Source: Micrococcaceae bacterium UBA7136 (lineage in GTDB: Bacteria; Actinomycetota; Actinomycetes; Actinomycetales; Micrococcaceae). Taken from it: a stretch of 16,948 nucleotides of DNA. A program made the position numbers and the translations under genes. The notes under the pieces were generated by a model, which was not told the DNA's origin, did no database searches, and worked only from the letters and a program-made list of their open reading frames with translations. The stretch spans positions 8,928 through 25,875 of the forward strand of contig DKXC01000012.1 of assembly GCA_002492045.1 (NCBI GenBank). The letters run 5' to 3'. This document shows positions 7,040 through 14,533 of the stretch, in pieces. Positions within the stretch are counted from its first letter, which is position 1. Every line of letters starts with the position of its first letter.

Positions 7040-8878
7040 CTACTCAGGCACAATCCGCACCGCGCCCTTATCAGCACTGGTCACCATCGAAGCATAAGCC
7101 CGCAGGGCGCTAGAAACCTGACGCTGCCGCGGCTTAGTCGGCTTCCATGGGGCAGGGCCCTTAGCCGCCCGACGCTCAGCCAGCACCTCATCGGGCACAT
7201 TAACCCGCAGAATCCGCTGGTGAACATCAATCTCGATCTCGTCCCCGGTCTCAATCAGGCCCACAGCGCCACCGGCTGCCGCCTCCGGCGAAATGTGGCC
7301 AATAGAAATACCAGAGGTACCGCCCGAGAAACGACCATCAGTAATCAGGGCACACTTCTTACCCAGGCCCAGGCCCTTCAGGTAAGAGGTGGGGTAGAGC
7401 ATCTCCTGCATACCCGGGCCACCCTTGGGGCCCTCGTACTGGATGACAACAATGTCGCCTTCCTTGACGTTCTTAGACAGGATCTCGTAGACGGCCTCGT
7501 CCTGGGACTCCACCACAAAGGCCCGGCCCACAAAGTGGAAGAGCTCCTCGTCAATACCGGCACTCTTAATAATGGCCCCGTCCTCAGCAATATTGCCGTA
7601 GAGAACAGCCAGGCCGCCGTCCTTGGTGTAGGCGTGCTCAACGGCGCGAATACAACCATTTTCGGCGTCGGTCTCATGCGACTCATACTTATTGGCGGTA
7701 GAGAAGGCCTGGGTGGTACGAACCCCGCCGGGGGCAGCCAAGAAAAGCTCCTTAGCCTTCTCAGAGGCGCTACCGGAGCGGATATCCCAGTCAGCCAGCC
7801 ACTGGTCCAAAGAATCAGCATGCACCGAGTGGACGTCACGGTTGAGCAGGCCAGCCCGGTCTAGTTCACCCAACAGGGCAGGAATACCACCGGCCCGGTG
7901 GACGTGCTCAATATGGTACTTGGTGGAGTTAGGGGCCACCTTAGCCAGGCAGGGCACCCGCCGGGAGATAGCGTCAATATCGCGCAGGGTAAAGTCAACA
8001 CCGGCCTCGTGGGCAATAGCCAGAATGTGCAGGACAGTGTTGGTGGAGCCACCCATAGCCACGTCCAGGGCCATAGCGTTCTCAAAGGCGGCCTTGGTGG
8101 CGATAGAGCGGGGCAGGACGGACTCGTCGTCCTGCTCGTAGTAGCGCTTGGCCAGTTCTACAATCTTGGCCCCGGCCTCTAGGAAGAGCTGCTTGCGGGC
8201 CACCTGGGTGGCCAGGGTGGTGCCGTTGCCGGGCAGGGCCAGGCCGATAGCCTCGTTAAGGCAGTTCATGGAGTTAGCGGTGAACATGCCGGCACAGGAG
8301 CCGCAGGTGGGGCAGGCGTTCTTCTCTACCTGGGCCAGGGCGTCGTCGCTGACGGATTCGTCCACGGCCATGACCATGGCGTCTACCAGGTCTAGGCGGT
8401 GCTCTACTACACCCTCAATGCCTTCACCGGATTCCATGGGGCCGCCAGAGACAAAGATAACCGGGATGTTGAGCCGCATGGCCGCCAGCAGCATGCCGGG
8501 GGTGATCTTGTCGCAGTTAGAGATGCAGACCAGGGCGTCGGCCCGGTGGGCGTTGACCATGTACTCTACCGAGTCGGCAATCAGGTCGCGGGAGGGCAGG
8601 GAGTAAAGCATGCCGTCGTGGCCCATGGCGATGCCGTCGTCCACGGCGATGGTGTTAAATTCTTTGGCGACGCCGCCTGCCTCGCGGATGGCACCGGCTA
8701 CTAGGTCGCCCATATTTTTGAGGTGGACGTGGCCGGGCACGAACTGGGTGTAGGAGTTGGCGATGGCGATGATGGGCTTGCCGAAGTCGTCGTCGCCCAT
8801 GCCGGTGGCCCGCCAGAGGGCGCGAGCGCCGGCCATGTTGCGGCCGTGGGTTGATGTGCGCGAACGCAGTTCAGGCAT
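7040..8878 (-). CDS. ilvD: Dihydroxy-acid dehydratase
   Basis: This enzyme removes water from 2,3-dihydroxy-isovalerate and 2,3-dihydroxy-3-methylvalerate, the third step of valine and isoleucine synthesis (and leucine via valine's precursor). At 612 residues it is full length. Iron-sulfur ligands and metal site residues fall where they do in E. coli IlvD: D80-D81 (AVDDGIAMGHDG), C122-D123-K124 (SNCDKITPG), and C192/C195 (CPTCGSCAGMFTANSM). The C-terminal signature (TDGRFSGGTSGISIGHISPE) supplies the catalytic serine region. The ATG at 8878 is preceded by AAGGGAG at 8891-8885. The gene stands alone and divergent from treR; no ilvB, ilvN or ilvC is nearby. No leader peptide rich in Val, Leu or Ile codons was seen in the 120 bases upstream. 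Confidence 0.97.
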   Translation of the reverse strand: MPELRSRTSTHGRNMAGARALWRATGMGDDDFGKPIIAIANSYTQFVPGHVHLKNMGDLVAGAIREAGGVAKEFNTIAVDDGIAMGHDGMLYSLPSRDLIADSVEYMVNAHRADALVCISNCDKITPGMLLAAMRLNIPVIFVSGGPMESGEGIEGVVEHRLDLVDAMVMAVDESVSDDALAQVEKNACPTCGSCAGMFTANSMNCLNEAIGLALPGNGTTLATQVARKQLFLEAGAKIVELAKRYYEQDDESVLPRSIATKAAFENAMALDVAMGGSTNTVLHILAIAHEAGVDFTLRDIDAISRRVPCLAKVAPNSTKYHIEHVHRAGGIPALLGELDRAGLLNRDVHSVHADSLDQWLADWDIRSGSASEKAKELFLAAPGGVRTTQAFSTANKYESHETDAENGCIRAVEHAYTKDGGLAVLYGNIAEDGAIIKSAGIDEELFHFVGRAFVVESQDEAVYEILSKNVKEGDIVVIQYEGPKGGPGMQEMLYPTSYLKGLGLGKKCALITDGRFSGGTSGISIGHISPEAAAGGAVGLIETGDEIEIDVHQRILRVNVPDEVLAERRAAKGPAPWKPTKPRQRQVSSALRAYASMVTSADKGAVRIVPE

Positions 8879-9128
8879 CCTGAGCTCCCTTGTGTCTTGT
8901 GCGGAAGGTTATGGCTACCTAGTTTACGCCTTGGCTTTCTTTTTGCTGGGGTTTTCGTCCGGATTTTGGACGTCTAGCGAACTCTCTTGGGGTCTTAAAT
9001 AGCTGGTCTTCTGGGGCGTCTCTGGCCTGTTCTTGCGGGGCTGGACGCTATATGATGGTGGTGGAATGGTTGTGTTAAGTTACCGGTTTCGCGCCCCGGC
9101 CAACCATCAATATTCCTAGGGGAGAATA
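8879..9128. promoter_or_regulatory. Divergent ilvD/treR intergenic region
   Basis: It contains a short hairpin, CGTCC/GGACG (8956-8960 and 8968-8972), on the ilvD side. On the treR side there is a good -10 match TATGAT (9051-9056) with no strong -35, then an inverted repeat ATGGTTG/CAACCAT (9066-9072 and 9101-9107) around CCGG/CCGG pairs. That inverted repeat lies in the likely treR leader or operator. Individual promoters are not certain. Confidence 0.4.
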
Positions 9129-9785
9129 ATGGGAAAATTTGAGGCCATCTATCAAGACCTGGCTCGTGACATTGACCAGGGAAAATACCTGGCTGGTAGC
9201 CTTCTACCCAGCGAGAAGGCCCTGACTGAGACCTACGGGGTTTCACGTGAAACAGTCCGCAAGGCTCTGGCCCTGCTGACGGATCGGGGCTATATTCAGC
9301 GAATCATGGGTAAGGGTTCCTTGGTGGTTGAGCGCCCCCGCTACCCGGTCTGGCTTTCTACCGCTGATTTGCAGTCTGAGTTTCCTCAGATTCCCGAGGT
9401 TAAGCCCAGTAGCACCTTGCTATTAGAGCAGGAAGAGACCCTACCTTACGTCCCCTTTCAGGCCTTGACTAAGCAACCTTTGGGCCCTGCTTTGGTGCTT
9501 CATCGACTTTTTCTGCGGAGGCTAGGCTCCTCCCCTCTGGCCTTGACTCATCATTACCTGCCGCAGCAGTCCCCGCCTTCTTCTCCCGCTTCTTTTCTTC
9601 ACCAGTTGGCTCTTGAGCAGGCCACCCCGGACGACGCCCAGCAGCTCAAGTTGCGGGTAGGCGAGCCGGTTGTGGTGGTGACTTCTTTGCTTTCTTCAGC
9701 TGATGGGCGTCCGGTTCTCTACCGGATTTCACGCTATCGGCCTGACCGTTTCCGCTTCCTCACAGGTGGTGCCCTGAAGGTCTGA
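9129..9785 (+). CDS. treR: GntR/HutC-family trehalose operon repressor
   Basis: The 218-residue regulator has a GntR winged helix-turn-helix at residues about 5-68 (LLPSEKALTETYGVSRETVRKAL, then GYIQRIMGKGS). A UTRA effector-binding domain follows, ending YRISRYRPDRFRFL, the typical C-terminus of TreR proteins. It probably represses trehalose genes until trehalose-6-phosphate binds. It sits immediately upstream of treC in the same direction, which supports the assignment. The ATG follows AGGGGAG (9118-9124). Codons 38-42 (V-S-R-E-T) are spelled GTT TCA CGT GAA ACA, five choices that differ from the C/G-ending preference of neighbouring codons and create a parS-like palindrome. It is slightly shorter than B. 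subtilis TreR, mainly in the linker. Confidence 0.87.
   Translation: MGKFEAIYQDLARDIDQGKYLAGSLLPSEKALTETYGVSRETVRKALALLTDRGYIQRIMGKGSLVVERPRYPVWLSTADLQSEFPQIPEVKPSSTLLLEQEETLPYVPFQALTKQPLGPALVLHRLFLRRLGSSPLALTHHYLPQQSPPSSPASFLHQLALEQATPDDAQQLKLRVGEPVVVVTSLLSSADGRPVLYRISRYRPDRFRFLTGGALKV
9239..9254. promoter_or_regulatory. parS: parS centromere-like site (ParB binding)
   Basis: The sequence GTTTCACGTGAAAC at 9240-9253 is a perfect 14-bp palindrome. The 16-mer 9239-9254 differs from the widespread bacterial consensus TGTTTCACGTGAAACA only at its first base. It lies inside treR, where five consecutive codons are chosen to form it. Chromosomal parS sites are recognised by ParB and cluster near the replication origin. 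No second full copy was found in this window. Confidence 0.85.
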
Positions 9786-9855
9786 TTCCGGTTTGTGGAG
9801 AAAGTTCCTAATCCGTCCCGGTGGCCTCACATACTGGCCCTGGGCGGGTAGGCTG

Positions 9856-9894
9856 AAAAGGTGCATGGTGCTTTGGGCCCATGCCCTTTTTCTT
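9856..9894 (+). terminator. Terminator or attenuator between treR and treC
   Basis: AAAAGG-t-GCATGG (9856-9868) pairs with CCATGC-CCTTTT (9879-9890), with one bulged T and a 10-base loop, followed by TTCTT. It has the shape of a rho-independent terminator about 40 bases before the treC start. So treC is either transcribed separately or receives only partial readthrough from treR. Confidence 0.65.
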
Positions 9895-9931
9895 GACCCC
9901 CCACTCCCCCCAGCCCTAGTGAGAGAGAAGT

Positions 9932-11578
9932 ATGACCTTCCATAACAAGGTGATTTACCAGATTTACCCTAAGTCCTTCTACGACTCTAATGGGGATGGC
10001 CTGGGCGACTTGCGCGGCATCATCCAGAAGGTGCCCTATATTGCCTCCCTGGGGGTGGATATGGTCTGGTTTAACCCCTTCTACCTGTCACCGCAGAAAG
10101 ATAACGGCTACGACATTTCTGACTACTACCGGGTAGATCCAGCTATGGGCAGCATGGAGGAGGTTGAGGAGCTGATTGCCGCCCTGGCTGCGGAGGACAT
10201 CGGGGTCATGTTTGATATGGTGCTCAACCATGTGTCGACTGAGCATGAGTGGTTCCAGCGGGCCCTGGCTGGCGAGAAGGAGTACCAGGATTTCTTCTAC
10301 CTGCGTCCGGCCCAGGCTGATGGTTCTTTGCCGACCAACTGGGAGTCTAAGTTTGGTGGCCCGGCCTGGGCGCCTTTTGGGGATACCGATCTTTACTACC
10401 TGCATCTTTATGATGTCAGCCAGGCTGACCTGAACTGGCATAATCCGCGGGTTCGCCAGGAGCTTTTTAAGGTGGTCAACTTCTGGAAGGAGAAGGGTGT
10501 TCGGGGTTTCCGCTTTGACGTTCTGAACGTAATTGGCAAGGCCCAGGAGCTGGTGGACGCGGCACCTGGCCAGTCAGATAAGCTGCTCTACACCGATACT
10601 GAGCGGGTGCACAGCTGGGTTCAGGAGATGCACCGGGAGACCTTTGGTGACCTGCCGGACGCTATTACGGTGGGTGAGATGTCTTCGACCACTATTGCCA
10701 ATAGTGTGGCCTATACTCAGCCTGCCCGGCAGGAGCTGGATATGGTTTTCTCTTTCCACCATCTGAAGGTGGATTACGACCGGGGTGAGAAGTGGTCCCT
10801 GGTGCCCTTCCGGTTTATGGAGTTGAAGCAGATTTTGACGGATTGGGCTGTGGGTATTCAGCAGGGTGGCGGTTGGCAGGCTTCCTTCTGGAATAACCAT
10901 GATCAGCCGCGGGCTTTGAACCGTTTTGGGGATGTGGAGCGCTACCGGGTGGAGTCTGCCACCATGCTGGCGGCCGCTATTCACCTGACCCGCGGCACCC
11001 CTTACATCTATATGGGTGAAGAGATTGGCATGGTGGATCCGGTTTATTCCAGCATGGAGAGCTATGTGGATGTTGAGACCCATAATGCCTATGCGGCCTT
11101 GCGGGAGCGGGGCCTGAGTGAAGCTGAGGCCTTGCAGGTTGTGGCGTCTAAGGCCCGGGATAATTCTCGTACCCCTATGCAGTGGGATGCTTCTGCGGCT
11201 GCTGGTTTCAGTTCGGGTCAGCCTTGGTTGCAGCCGACCTCTCAGGCTGAGATTAATGTGGCAGCTGAGGAGGCTGGCGGCCGGATCCTGCCCTTCTACC
11301 GTCAGCTGGTGGATTTGCGTCATCGGATGCCTCTGATTTCTGAGGGATCCTATGAGCCTTTCGCCCTGGAGCATGAGCAGGTTTACGGCTTTGTGCGGGA
11401 GCATGAGGGGCAGCGCCTGCTGGTGGCCTGTAATTTCTATGGACGCGAAACTGAGCTTGAGATTCCAGCTGATTTTACGGCTGGACGAGTTTTGATTGGC
11501 AACTATGAGCAGGCTCCTGCCCTGACCCAGAAGCTGACCCTGCGCCCCTACGAGACTCTGGCCCTGTTGGTGGGTTAG
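9932..11578 (+). CDS. treC: Trehalose-6-phosphate hydrolase (alpha-amylase family GH13)
   Basis: It hydrolyses trehalose-6-phosphate to glucose and glucose-6-phosphate in the cytoplasm. The 548 residues match TreC/TreA length. The TIM barrel begins at VIYQIYPKSFYDSNGDGLGDL. GH13 catalytic residues are D196 (GFRFDVLNV), E249 (TVGEMSST) and D324 with H323 (NNHDQPRAL), and H100 sits in DMVLNH. The C-terminal 90 residues look like the usual beta domain. Oligo-1,6-glucosidase is a close relative, but the adjacent treR argues for TreC. No PTS trehalose transporter (treP/treB) is in the window, so the uptake gene must be elsewhere. GAGAGAGAAG precedes the ATG and TTGACC (9893-9898) could be a -35, but the matching -10 would be nearly at the start codon. 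Confidence 0.9.
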   Translation: MTFHNKVIYQIYPKSFYDSNGDGLGDLRGIIQKVPYIASLGVDMVWFNPFYLSPQKDNGYDISDYYRVDPAMGSMEEVEELIAALAAEDIGVMFDMVLNHVSTEHEWFQRALAGEKEYQDFFYLRPAQADGSLPTNWESKFGGPAWAPFGDTDLYYLHLYDVSQADLNWHNPRVRQELFKVVNFWKEKGVRGFRFDVLNVIGKAQELVDAAPGQSDKLLYTDTERVHSWVQEMHRETFGDLPDAITVGEMSSTTIANSVAYTQPARQELDMVFSFHHLKVDYDRGEKWSLVPFRFMELKQILTDWAVGIQQGGGWQASFWNNHDQPRALNRFGDVERYRVESATMLAAAIHLTRGTPYIYMGEEIGMVDPVYSSMESYVDVETHNAYAALRERGLSEAEALQVVASKARDNSRTPMQWDASAAAGFSSGQPWLQPTSQAEINVAAEEAGGRILPFYRQLVDLRHRMPLISEGSYEPFALEHEQVYGFVREHEGQRLLVACNFYGRETELEIPADFTAGRVLIGNYEQAPALTQKLTLRPYETLALLVG

Positions 11579-11600
11579 GGGCAGGCGAGCGCCAGTCTGT

Positions 11601-11637
11601 AACCCTAACCCAATTTGGGTAGCCTTAGAGGGTTTTG
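11601..11637 (+). terminator. Nested inverted repeat, possible convergent terminator of treC/tetR
   Basis: AACCCT (11601-11606) pairs with AGGGTT (11629-11634). Inside it is a 13-base odd palindrome, ACCCAATTTGGGT (11608-11620). TTTT follows. It overlaps the last codons of the leftward tetR gene and lies 22 bases after the treC stop. The stem is interrupted, so confidence is limited. Confidence 0.4.
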
Positions 11638-12161
11638 AGCTTGTCTGCGACCTCCAGCAGGGCCTCGAGGTCTTTTTGGAGGGCCTGGTTTTGGGCTCGG
11701 GTTTCGCTGCTGGCTAGGGCCGCGTTGTAGTAGAGGCCGTCGCCTAGGAGCAGGATTGCTCGGGCGGCAGCTTCGCTTTTAACTTCGGTGCGGATTAGTT
11801 GCAGCCAGCGTCCTTGGATGTCTTCGTAGGCGCGGGCTACCTTGGCGGCGGCGTCCTGGCGTAGGCGGGAGACAGCCACGTAGGCCCGGTCTAGGGGGCT
11901 GTCGGCGTAGACGGAGGTGCGCAGGTAGTAGTTACTGGGGCCTTCTGGGGCTTGGGCCATGGCTTCTAAGTCTTTGTGGGCTAGCTGCTCTAGGCGGGCC
12001 AGGAGGCCGTCGATGAGGGTGGTTTTGTCGGGAAAGTGGTAGAGCAGCCCGCCCTTGGACACCCCGGCCTTGGCGGCGATGGCGTTGAGGGAGGTGGCCC
12101 GCTCCCCCTCTTCGATGAGGAGGGCTTCGTAGGCGTCCAGGATTTTTTCGCGTGCACTCAT
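11625..12161 (-). CDS. TetR-family transcriptional repressor, probable regulator of the adjacent exporter
   Basis: The 178-residue protein has an N-terminal TetR helix-turn-helix at residues about 24-43 (LNAIAAKAGVSKGGLLYHF), followed by KTTLIDGLLARLE, then an all-helical ligand domain. It is transcribed away from the MFS exporter gene, the classic arrangement in which the repressor binds the shared promoter and is released by the exporter's substrates. The start chosen is ATG 12161, which begins the conserved SAREKILDAYEALL. Longer starts would run through the promoter. There is no Shine-Dalgarno sequence, but TTGTTC (12197-12192) and TAGCCT (12174-12169), 17 bases apart, would start transcription at about the ATG, so the mRNA may be leaderless. 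Confidence 0.88.
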   Translation of the reverse strand: MSAREKILDAYEALLIEEGERATSLNAIAAKAGVSKGGLLYHFPDKTTLIDGLLARLEQLAHKDLEAMAQAPEGPSNYYLRTSVYADSPLDRAYVAVSRLRQDAAAKVARAYEDIQGRWLQLIRTEVKSEAAARAILLLGDGLYYNAALASSETRAQNQALQKDLEALLEVADKLKTL

Positions 12162-12187
12162 GTGCTTAAGGCTACCTGTCTGCACCC

Positions 12188-12217
12188 TTGAGAACAAAAC
12201 CGTCCAGACGGTATAGT
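12188..12217 (+). promoter_or_regulatory. Promoter of the MFS exporter gene
   Basis: TTGAGA (12188-12193), an 18-base spacer and TATAGT (12212-12217) make a near-consensus housekeeping promoter. The expected start of transcription is around 12224, leaving a leader of about 70 bases before the chosen ATG at 12297. The -35 region overlaps that of the divergent tetR promoter. Confidence 0.7.
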
Positions 12218-12237
12218 AATTGGGACGTTTAGACGGC
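12199..12237. promoter_or_regulatory. Two probable TetR-family operator sites
   Basis: Site 1 (12199-12212), ACCGTC-CA-GACGGT, is a perfect inverted repeat filling the spacer between -35 and -10 of the exporter promoter. Site 2 (12225-12237) repeats 9 of 13 positions of site 1 in the same phase, 25 bp downstream at the transcription start. Binding of the adjacent repressor here would block the exporter promoter; site 1 also lies against the tetR -35. Confidence 0.65.
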
Positions 12238-12296
12238 TGCCGATGATAGCGAAAGAACACAGGACCCCAGGCAGCACCTTCAAGGAAAGAGCAGAA

Positions 12297-13817
12297 ATGC
12301 AACCCCTCACCGGCGAACTCGCCGCGACCCCCGCCCACCCCCGACGCTGGGCAGCCCTAGCAGTCCTCATGCTGCCAGTGCTCCTGATTTCTATTGACAA
12401 CACCGTTCTCTCCTTCGCCCTGCCAGCCATTTCTTCAGACCTGGCACCCAGCGGCACCCAGCTACTCTGGGTCAACGACATTTACCCGCTGATTCTCTCT
12501 GGCCTGCTCATTCCCGCAGGCAGCCTCAGTGACCGCTACGGCCGCCGCACCATGCTCATGCTGGGCGGCCTGGGCTTCACGATTCTCTCGGTGGTAGCCG
12601 GTTTTGCTACCAGCATCGAATGGCTGATTGCGGCCCGTGCCGGCATGGCCATCTTTGGTGCCATGCTCATGCCCGCCACCCTCTCCATCATCCGCAACAT
12701 CTTTACCAACCCCAATGAGCGGCGCAGGGCTATTGCCATCTGGTCGGCTGGTTTTGCCAGCGGTGCTGCCCTGGGCCCGATTGTGGGCGGCTTCTTGCTA
12801 GAGCATTTCCACTGGGGCTCGGTCTTCTTCATGTCTGTGCCTATTCTGCTGCCGCTCCTGTTGCTGGGTACCTGGCTGATTCCTAATTCTAAGGACCCCA
12901 ACCCGGGCCCCATTGACCCGGTCAGCATCGTCCTGATTATGGCCACCATGACCCCCTTTATCTACGCCATCAAGCATTTTGCCCATGACGGCCTAGACCT
13001 ACTGACGGTGGTTCTACTAGCCCTGGCGATTACTTGCGGTGTGCTCTTTACTCGCCGCCAGCTGGCCCGCACCAACCCCATGCTGGACGTCCGCCTGTTC
13101 AGCAACAGCAAGTTCTCCACCGCGATCTTGGCTAACCTGATTTCGCTTTTCTCCATGACTGGCTTCTTCTACTTTGCTTCTCAGCATTTGCAGCTGGTCT
13201 CTGGGCTCTCTCCCATGCAGGCGGCTTTTACTCTGGTGCCGGGTACGGTCATGAGTATCATTTCGGGCCTGGTGGTGGTTAACCTGGTCAAGCGTTTCAA
13301 GCCCTGGATTATTATTGTGGCGGCCATGCTGCTCAATGCGGCGGCTTACGCCCTGGTGCTGGCGACCGCCCAGTCTGGCTCGGATCTGACTATTCTGCTG
13401 GCTTTTACCATGCTGGCTACCGGTGTTGGTTTTGCTGAGACCCTGACGAACGACATTATTCTGTCTTCTGTGCCGGCTAATAAGGCGGGGGCGGCATCGG
13501 CTATTTCTGAGACGGCCTACGAGACGGGTTCTGTTTTGGGTACTGCCGTGCTGGGTTCTATTCTCAATGCTGCTTATGCGGCCCACCTGGTGATTCCTGA
13601 GGGGCTGAGCAGCCAGCAGGCTGAGACTGCTTCTGAGACCCTGGGTGGTGCTAGCCAGGTGGCCCAGCAGGTGGGTGGTGAGACGGGTGCGACCCTGCTG
13701 AGCTCTGCCCAGCATGCCTTTGATTCGGGCGTGGTCTACACCTGCGCTATTGCCCTGGTACTCATGCTAGCTGTGGCTGTGCTGGTGTCTCGCAACCTGC
13801 GCCAGGTGCGCATGTAG
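12297..13817 (+). CDS. MFS multidrug exporter, DHA2 family (SmvA/QacA-like, 14 helices)
   Basis: The 506-residue proton-driven exporter resembles SmvA and QacA, which remove quaternary ammonium compounds, dyes and other lipophilic cations. Visible motifs are SIDNTVLSFALP (32-43, motif D1 with the acidic residue in helix 1), GSLSDRYGRR (75-84, motif A) and GAALGPIVGG (156-165, antiporter motif C). Length and the C-terminal ETAYETGSVLGTAVLG also fit the 14-helix family. The ATG at 12297 is preceded by AAGGA (12282-12286). The upstream ATG at 12243 has no ribosome binding site and adds a non-conserved hydrophilic stretch. It is controlled by a strong promoter overlapped by palindromic sites next to a divergent tetR gene. 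Substrates cannot be named from sequence. Confidence 0.9.
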   Translation: MQPLTGELAATPAHPRRWAALAVLMLPVLLISIDNTVLSFALPAISSDLAPSGTQLLWVNDIYPLILSGLLIPAGSLSDRYGRRTMLMLGGLGFTILSVVAGFATSIEWLIAARAGMAIFGAMLMPATLSIIRNIFTNPNERRRAIAIWSAGFASGAALGPIVGGFLLEHFHWGSVFFMSVPILLPLLLLGTWLIPNSKDPNPGPIDPVSIVLIMATMTPFIYAIKHFAHDGLDLLTVVLLALAITCGVLFTRRQLARTNPMLDVRLFSNSKFSTAILANLISLFSMTGFFYFASQHLQLVSGLSPMQAAFTLVPGTVMSIISGLVVVNLVKRFKPWIIIVAAMLLNAAAYALVLATAQSGSDLTILLAFTMLATGVGFAETLTNDIILSSVPANKAGAASAISETAYETGSVLGTAVLGSILNAAYAAHLVIPEGLSSQQAETASETLGGASQVAQQVGGETGATLLSSAQHAFDSGVVYTCAIALVLMLAVAVLVSRNLRQVRM

Positions 13818-13834
13818 TAGCCTGCCGGACATCC

Positions 13835-13913
13835 GCCCGCTAAAAACCCCGCCGACTTTCAGAGTCAGCGGGGCCCTCGTTTAGCTTTGAGGGGCTAGGC
13901 GAAAACTAATCCT
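13835..13913 (-). repeat. Copy 1 of a 79-bp direct repeat (duplicated purA terminator), downstream of hicB
   Basis: It matches 14534-14611 at about nine of ten positions, with long identical blocks (for example 13864-13889). It carries the same hairpin followed by TTTTTAG on the minus strand. Its right end (AAAACTAATCCT) resembles the last codons and stop of purA (AAGACTAGTCCT in copy 2). It therefore looks like a decayed copy of the purA 3' end now serving hicAB. Confidence 0.85.
13841..13874 (-). terminator. Rho-independent terminator of hicAB
   Basis: On the minus strand CCCCGC-t-GACTC pairs with AGTC-g-GCGGGG and runs into TTTTT. It is placed about 50 bases after the hicB stop codon. It also meets the end of the rightward MFS gene, but the T-run is only on the leftward side. 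Confidence 0.85.
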
Positions 13914-13923
13914 GCTATAAGTC

Positions 13924-14244
13924 TTATGCTGCGATTTTAGCGCTGAGCAGGCGATTAAGACTTACCCCTTGCTCTTGGGCTTCCATGGCTACACGCCGGT
14001 GGAGTTCCGGTGGAATCCGCAGGCTAAGGTGACCAGAGTATGTGCGATCAGCAAAGGCCTGGGGTACCTCTTCACCATTAGCTTGCATATCTTGAGCCAC
14101 TTGAGCGACAAGAGTTTTAATCCCCATCAGTGCCTCTAGCTCGTCGGCTTCTAACCAGGAAAGCGAAGGCATCTCGAGGACGGTTGCAACGTATTCTTGG
14201 TCTTCTGGCGACCAGGTAACACGGTAGGTGTAGTGTTCAATCAT
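13924..14244 (-). CDS. hicB: HicB-family antitoxin with C-terminal ribbon-helix-helix domain
   Basis: The 106-residue antitoxin pairs with the HicA gene just upstream. Residues about 1-55 form the HicB partial RNase H-like fold (YTYRVTWSPEDQEYVATVLEMPSLSWLEAD, split here for clarity at VATV). Residues about 69-104 form a ribbon-helix-helix DNA-binding domain (YSGHLSLRIPPELHRRVA then EQGVSLNRLLSAKIA). It should neutralise HicA and repress the operon. The start chosen is the ATG at 14244, preceded by AAGGGA located in the last codons of hicA; a start at 14274 would overlap hicA and has no such site. The gap to hicA is 4 bases, so translation is coupled. Codons use more A and T than the flanking purA and MFS genes, suggesting acquisition. 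Confidence 0.88.
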   Translation of the reverse strand: MIEHYTYRVTWSPEDQEYVATVLEMPSLSWLEADELEALMGIKTLVAQVAQDMQANGEEVPQAFADRTYSGHLSLRIPPELHRRVAMEAQEQGVSLNRLLSAKIAA

Positions 14245-14248
14245 TGGT

Positions 14249-14491
14249 CTATCCCTTAAGTTTATTGATTGCACGAAGCACTTGTTTAACCTGGTACGGC
14301 TTTGCGTAGCCGTTTTTATTTTGGATATTGACGCGAGGGTCCCCTTGCCATGGGGTCTTAAAAACAGCGTGGGAAGTACCAGCTTGCCGAGCAGGCCCGA
14401 AGTATCTTTGACAGATAGAAACCAGCTCCGTGTAGCGAACGTTTTGGGGTGCGCTCTGCATCTGAGCTAGTATCTTTTCTTCCTTACCCAT
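14249..14491 (-). CDS. hicA: HicA-family toxin (mRNA interferase)
   Basis: The 80-residue protein has the double-stranded-RNA-binding-like HicA fold. It carries the catalytic histidine H41 in GTSHAVFKTP and the C-terminal KPYQVKQVLRAINKL helix. When free of HicB it would cut mRNA and stop translation. It is the first gene of a two-gene operon with toxin before antitoxin, the usual hicAB order. There is no Shine-Dalgarno sequence before the ATG at 14491. TTGAAT (14526-14521) and TACCGT (14503-14498), 17 bases apart, would start the transcript at about the ATG, so translation is probably leaderless. All key residues appear intact, so the toxin is likely functional. Confidence 0.88.
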   Translation of the reverse strand: MGKEEKILAQMQSAPQNVRYTELVSICQRYFGPARQAGTSHAVFKTPWQGDPRVNIQNKNGYAKPYQVKQVLRAINKLKG

Positions 14492-14500
14492 GCAAATACG

Positions 14501-14516
14501 GTATCAATATTGATAC
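14501..14516. promoter_or_regulatory. Perfect 16-bp palindromic operator upstream of hicA
   Basis: GTATCAATATTGATAC is fully self-complementary. It lies in the spacer of the hicA promoter (-35 TTGAAT at 14526-14521, -10 TACCGT at 14503-14498). HicB proteins with a ribbon-helix-helix domain bind such palindromes to repress their own operon, so this is the likely HicB operator. Confidence 0.75.
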
Positions 14517-14533
14517 TACCATTCAAGGGTTCA

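Noticed and set aside
12243..12296. Upstream ATG extending the MFS exporter by 18 residues
   Set aside because: No ribosome binding site, and it adds a non-conserved hydrophilic stretch; ATG 12297 has AAGGA upstream.
13017..13715. A 232-residue minus-strand frame opposite the MFS gene
   Set aside because: Antisense shadow with R, H, Q and N-rich composition and no ribosome binding site.
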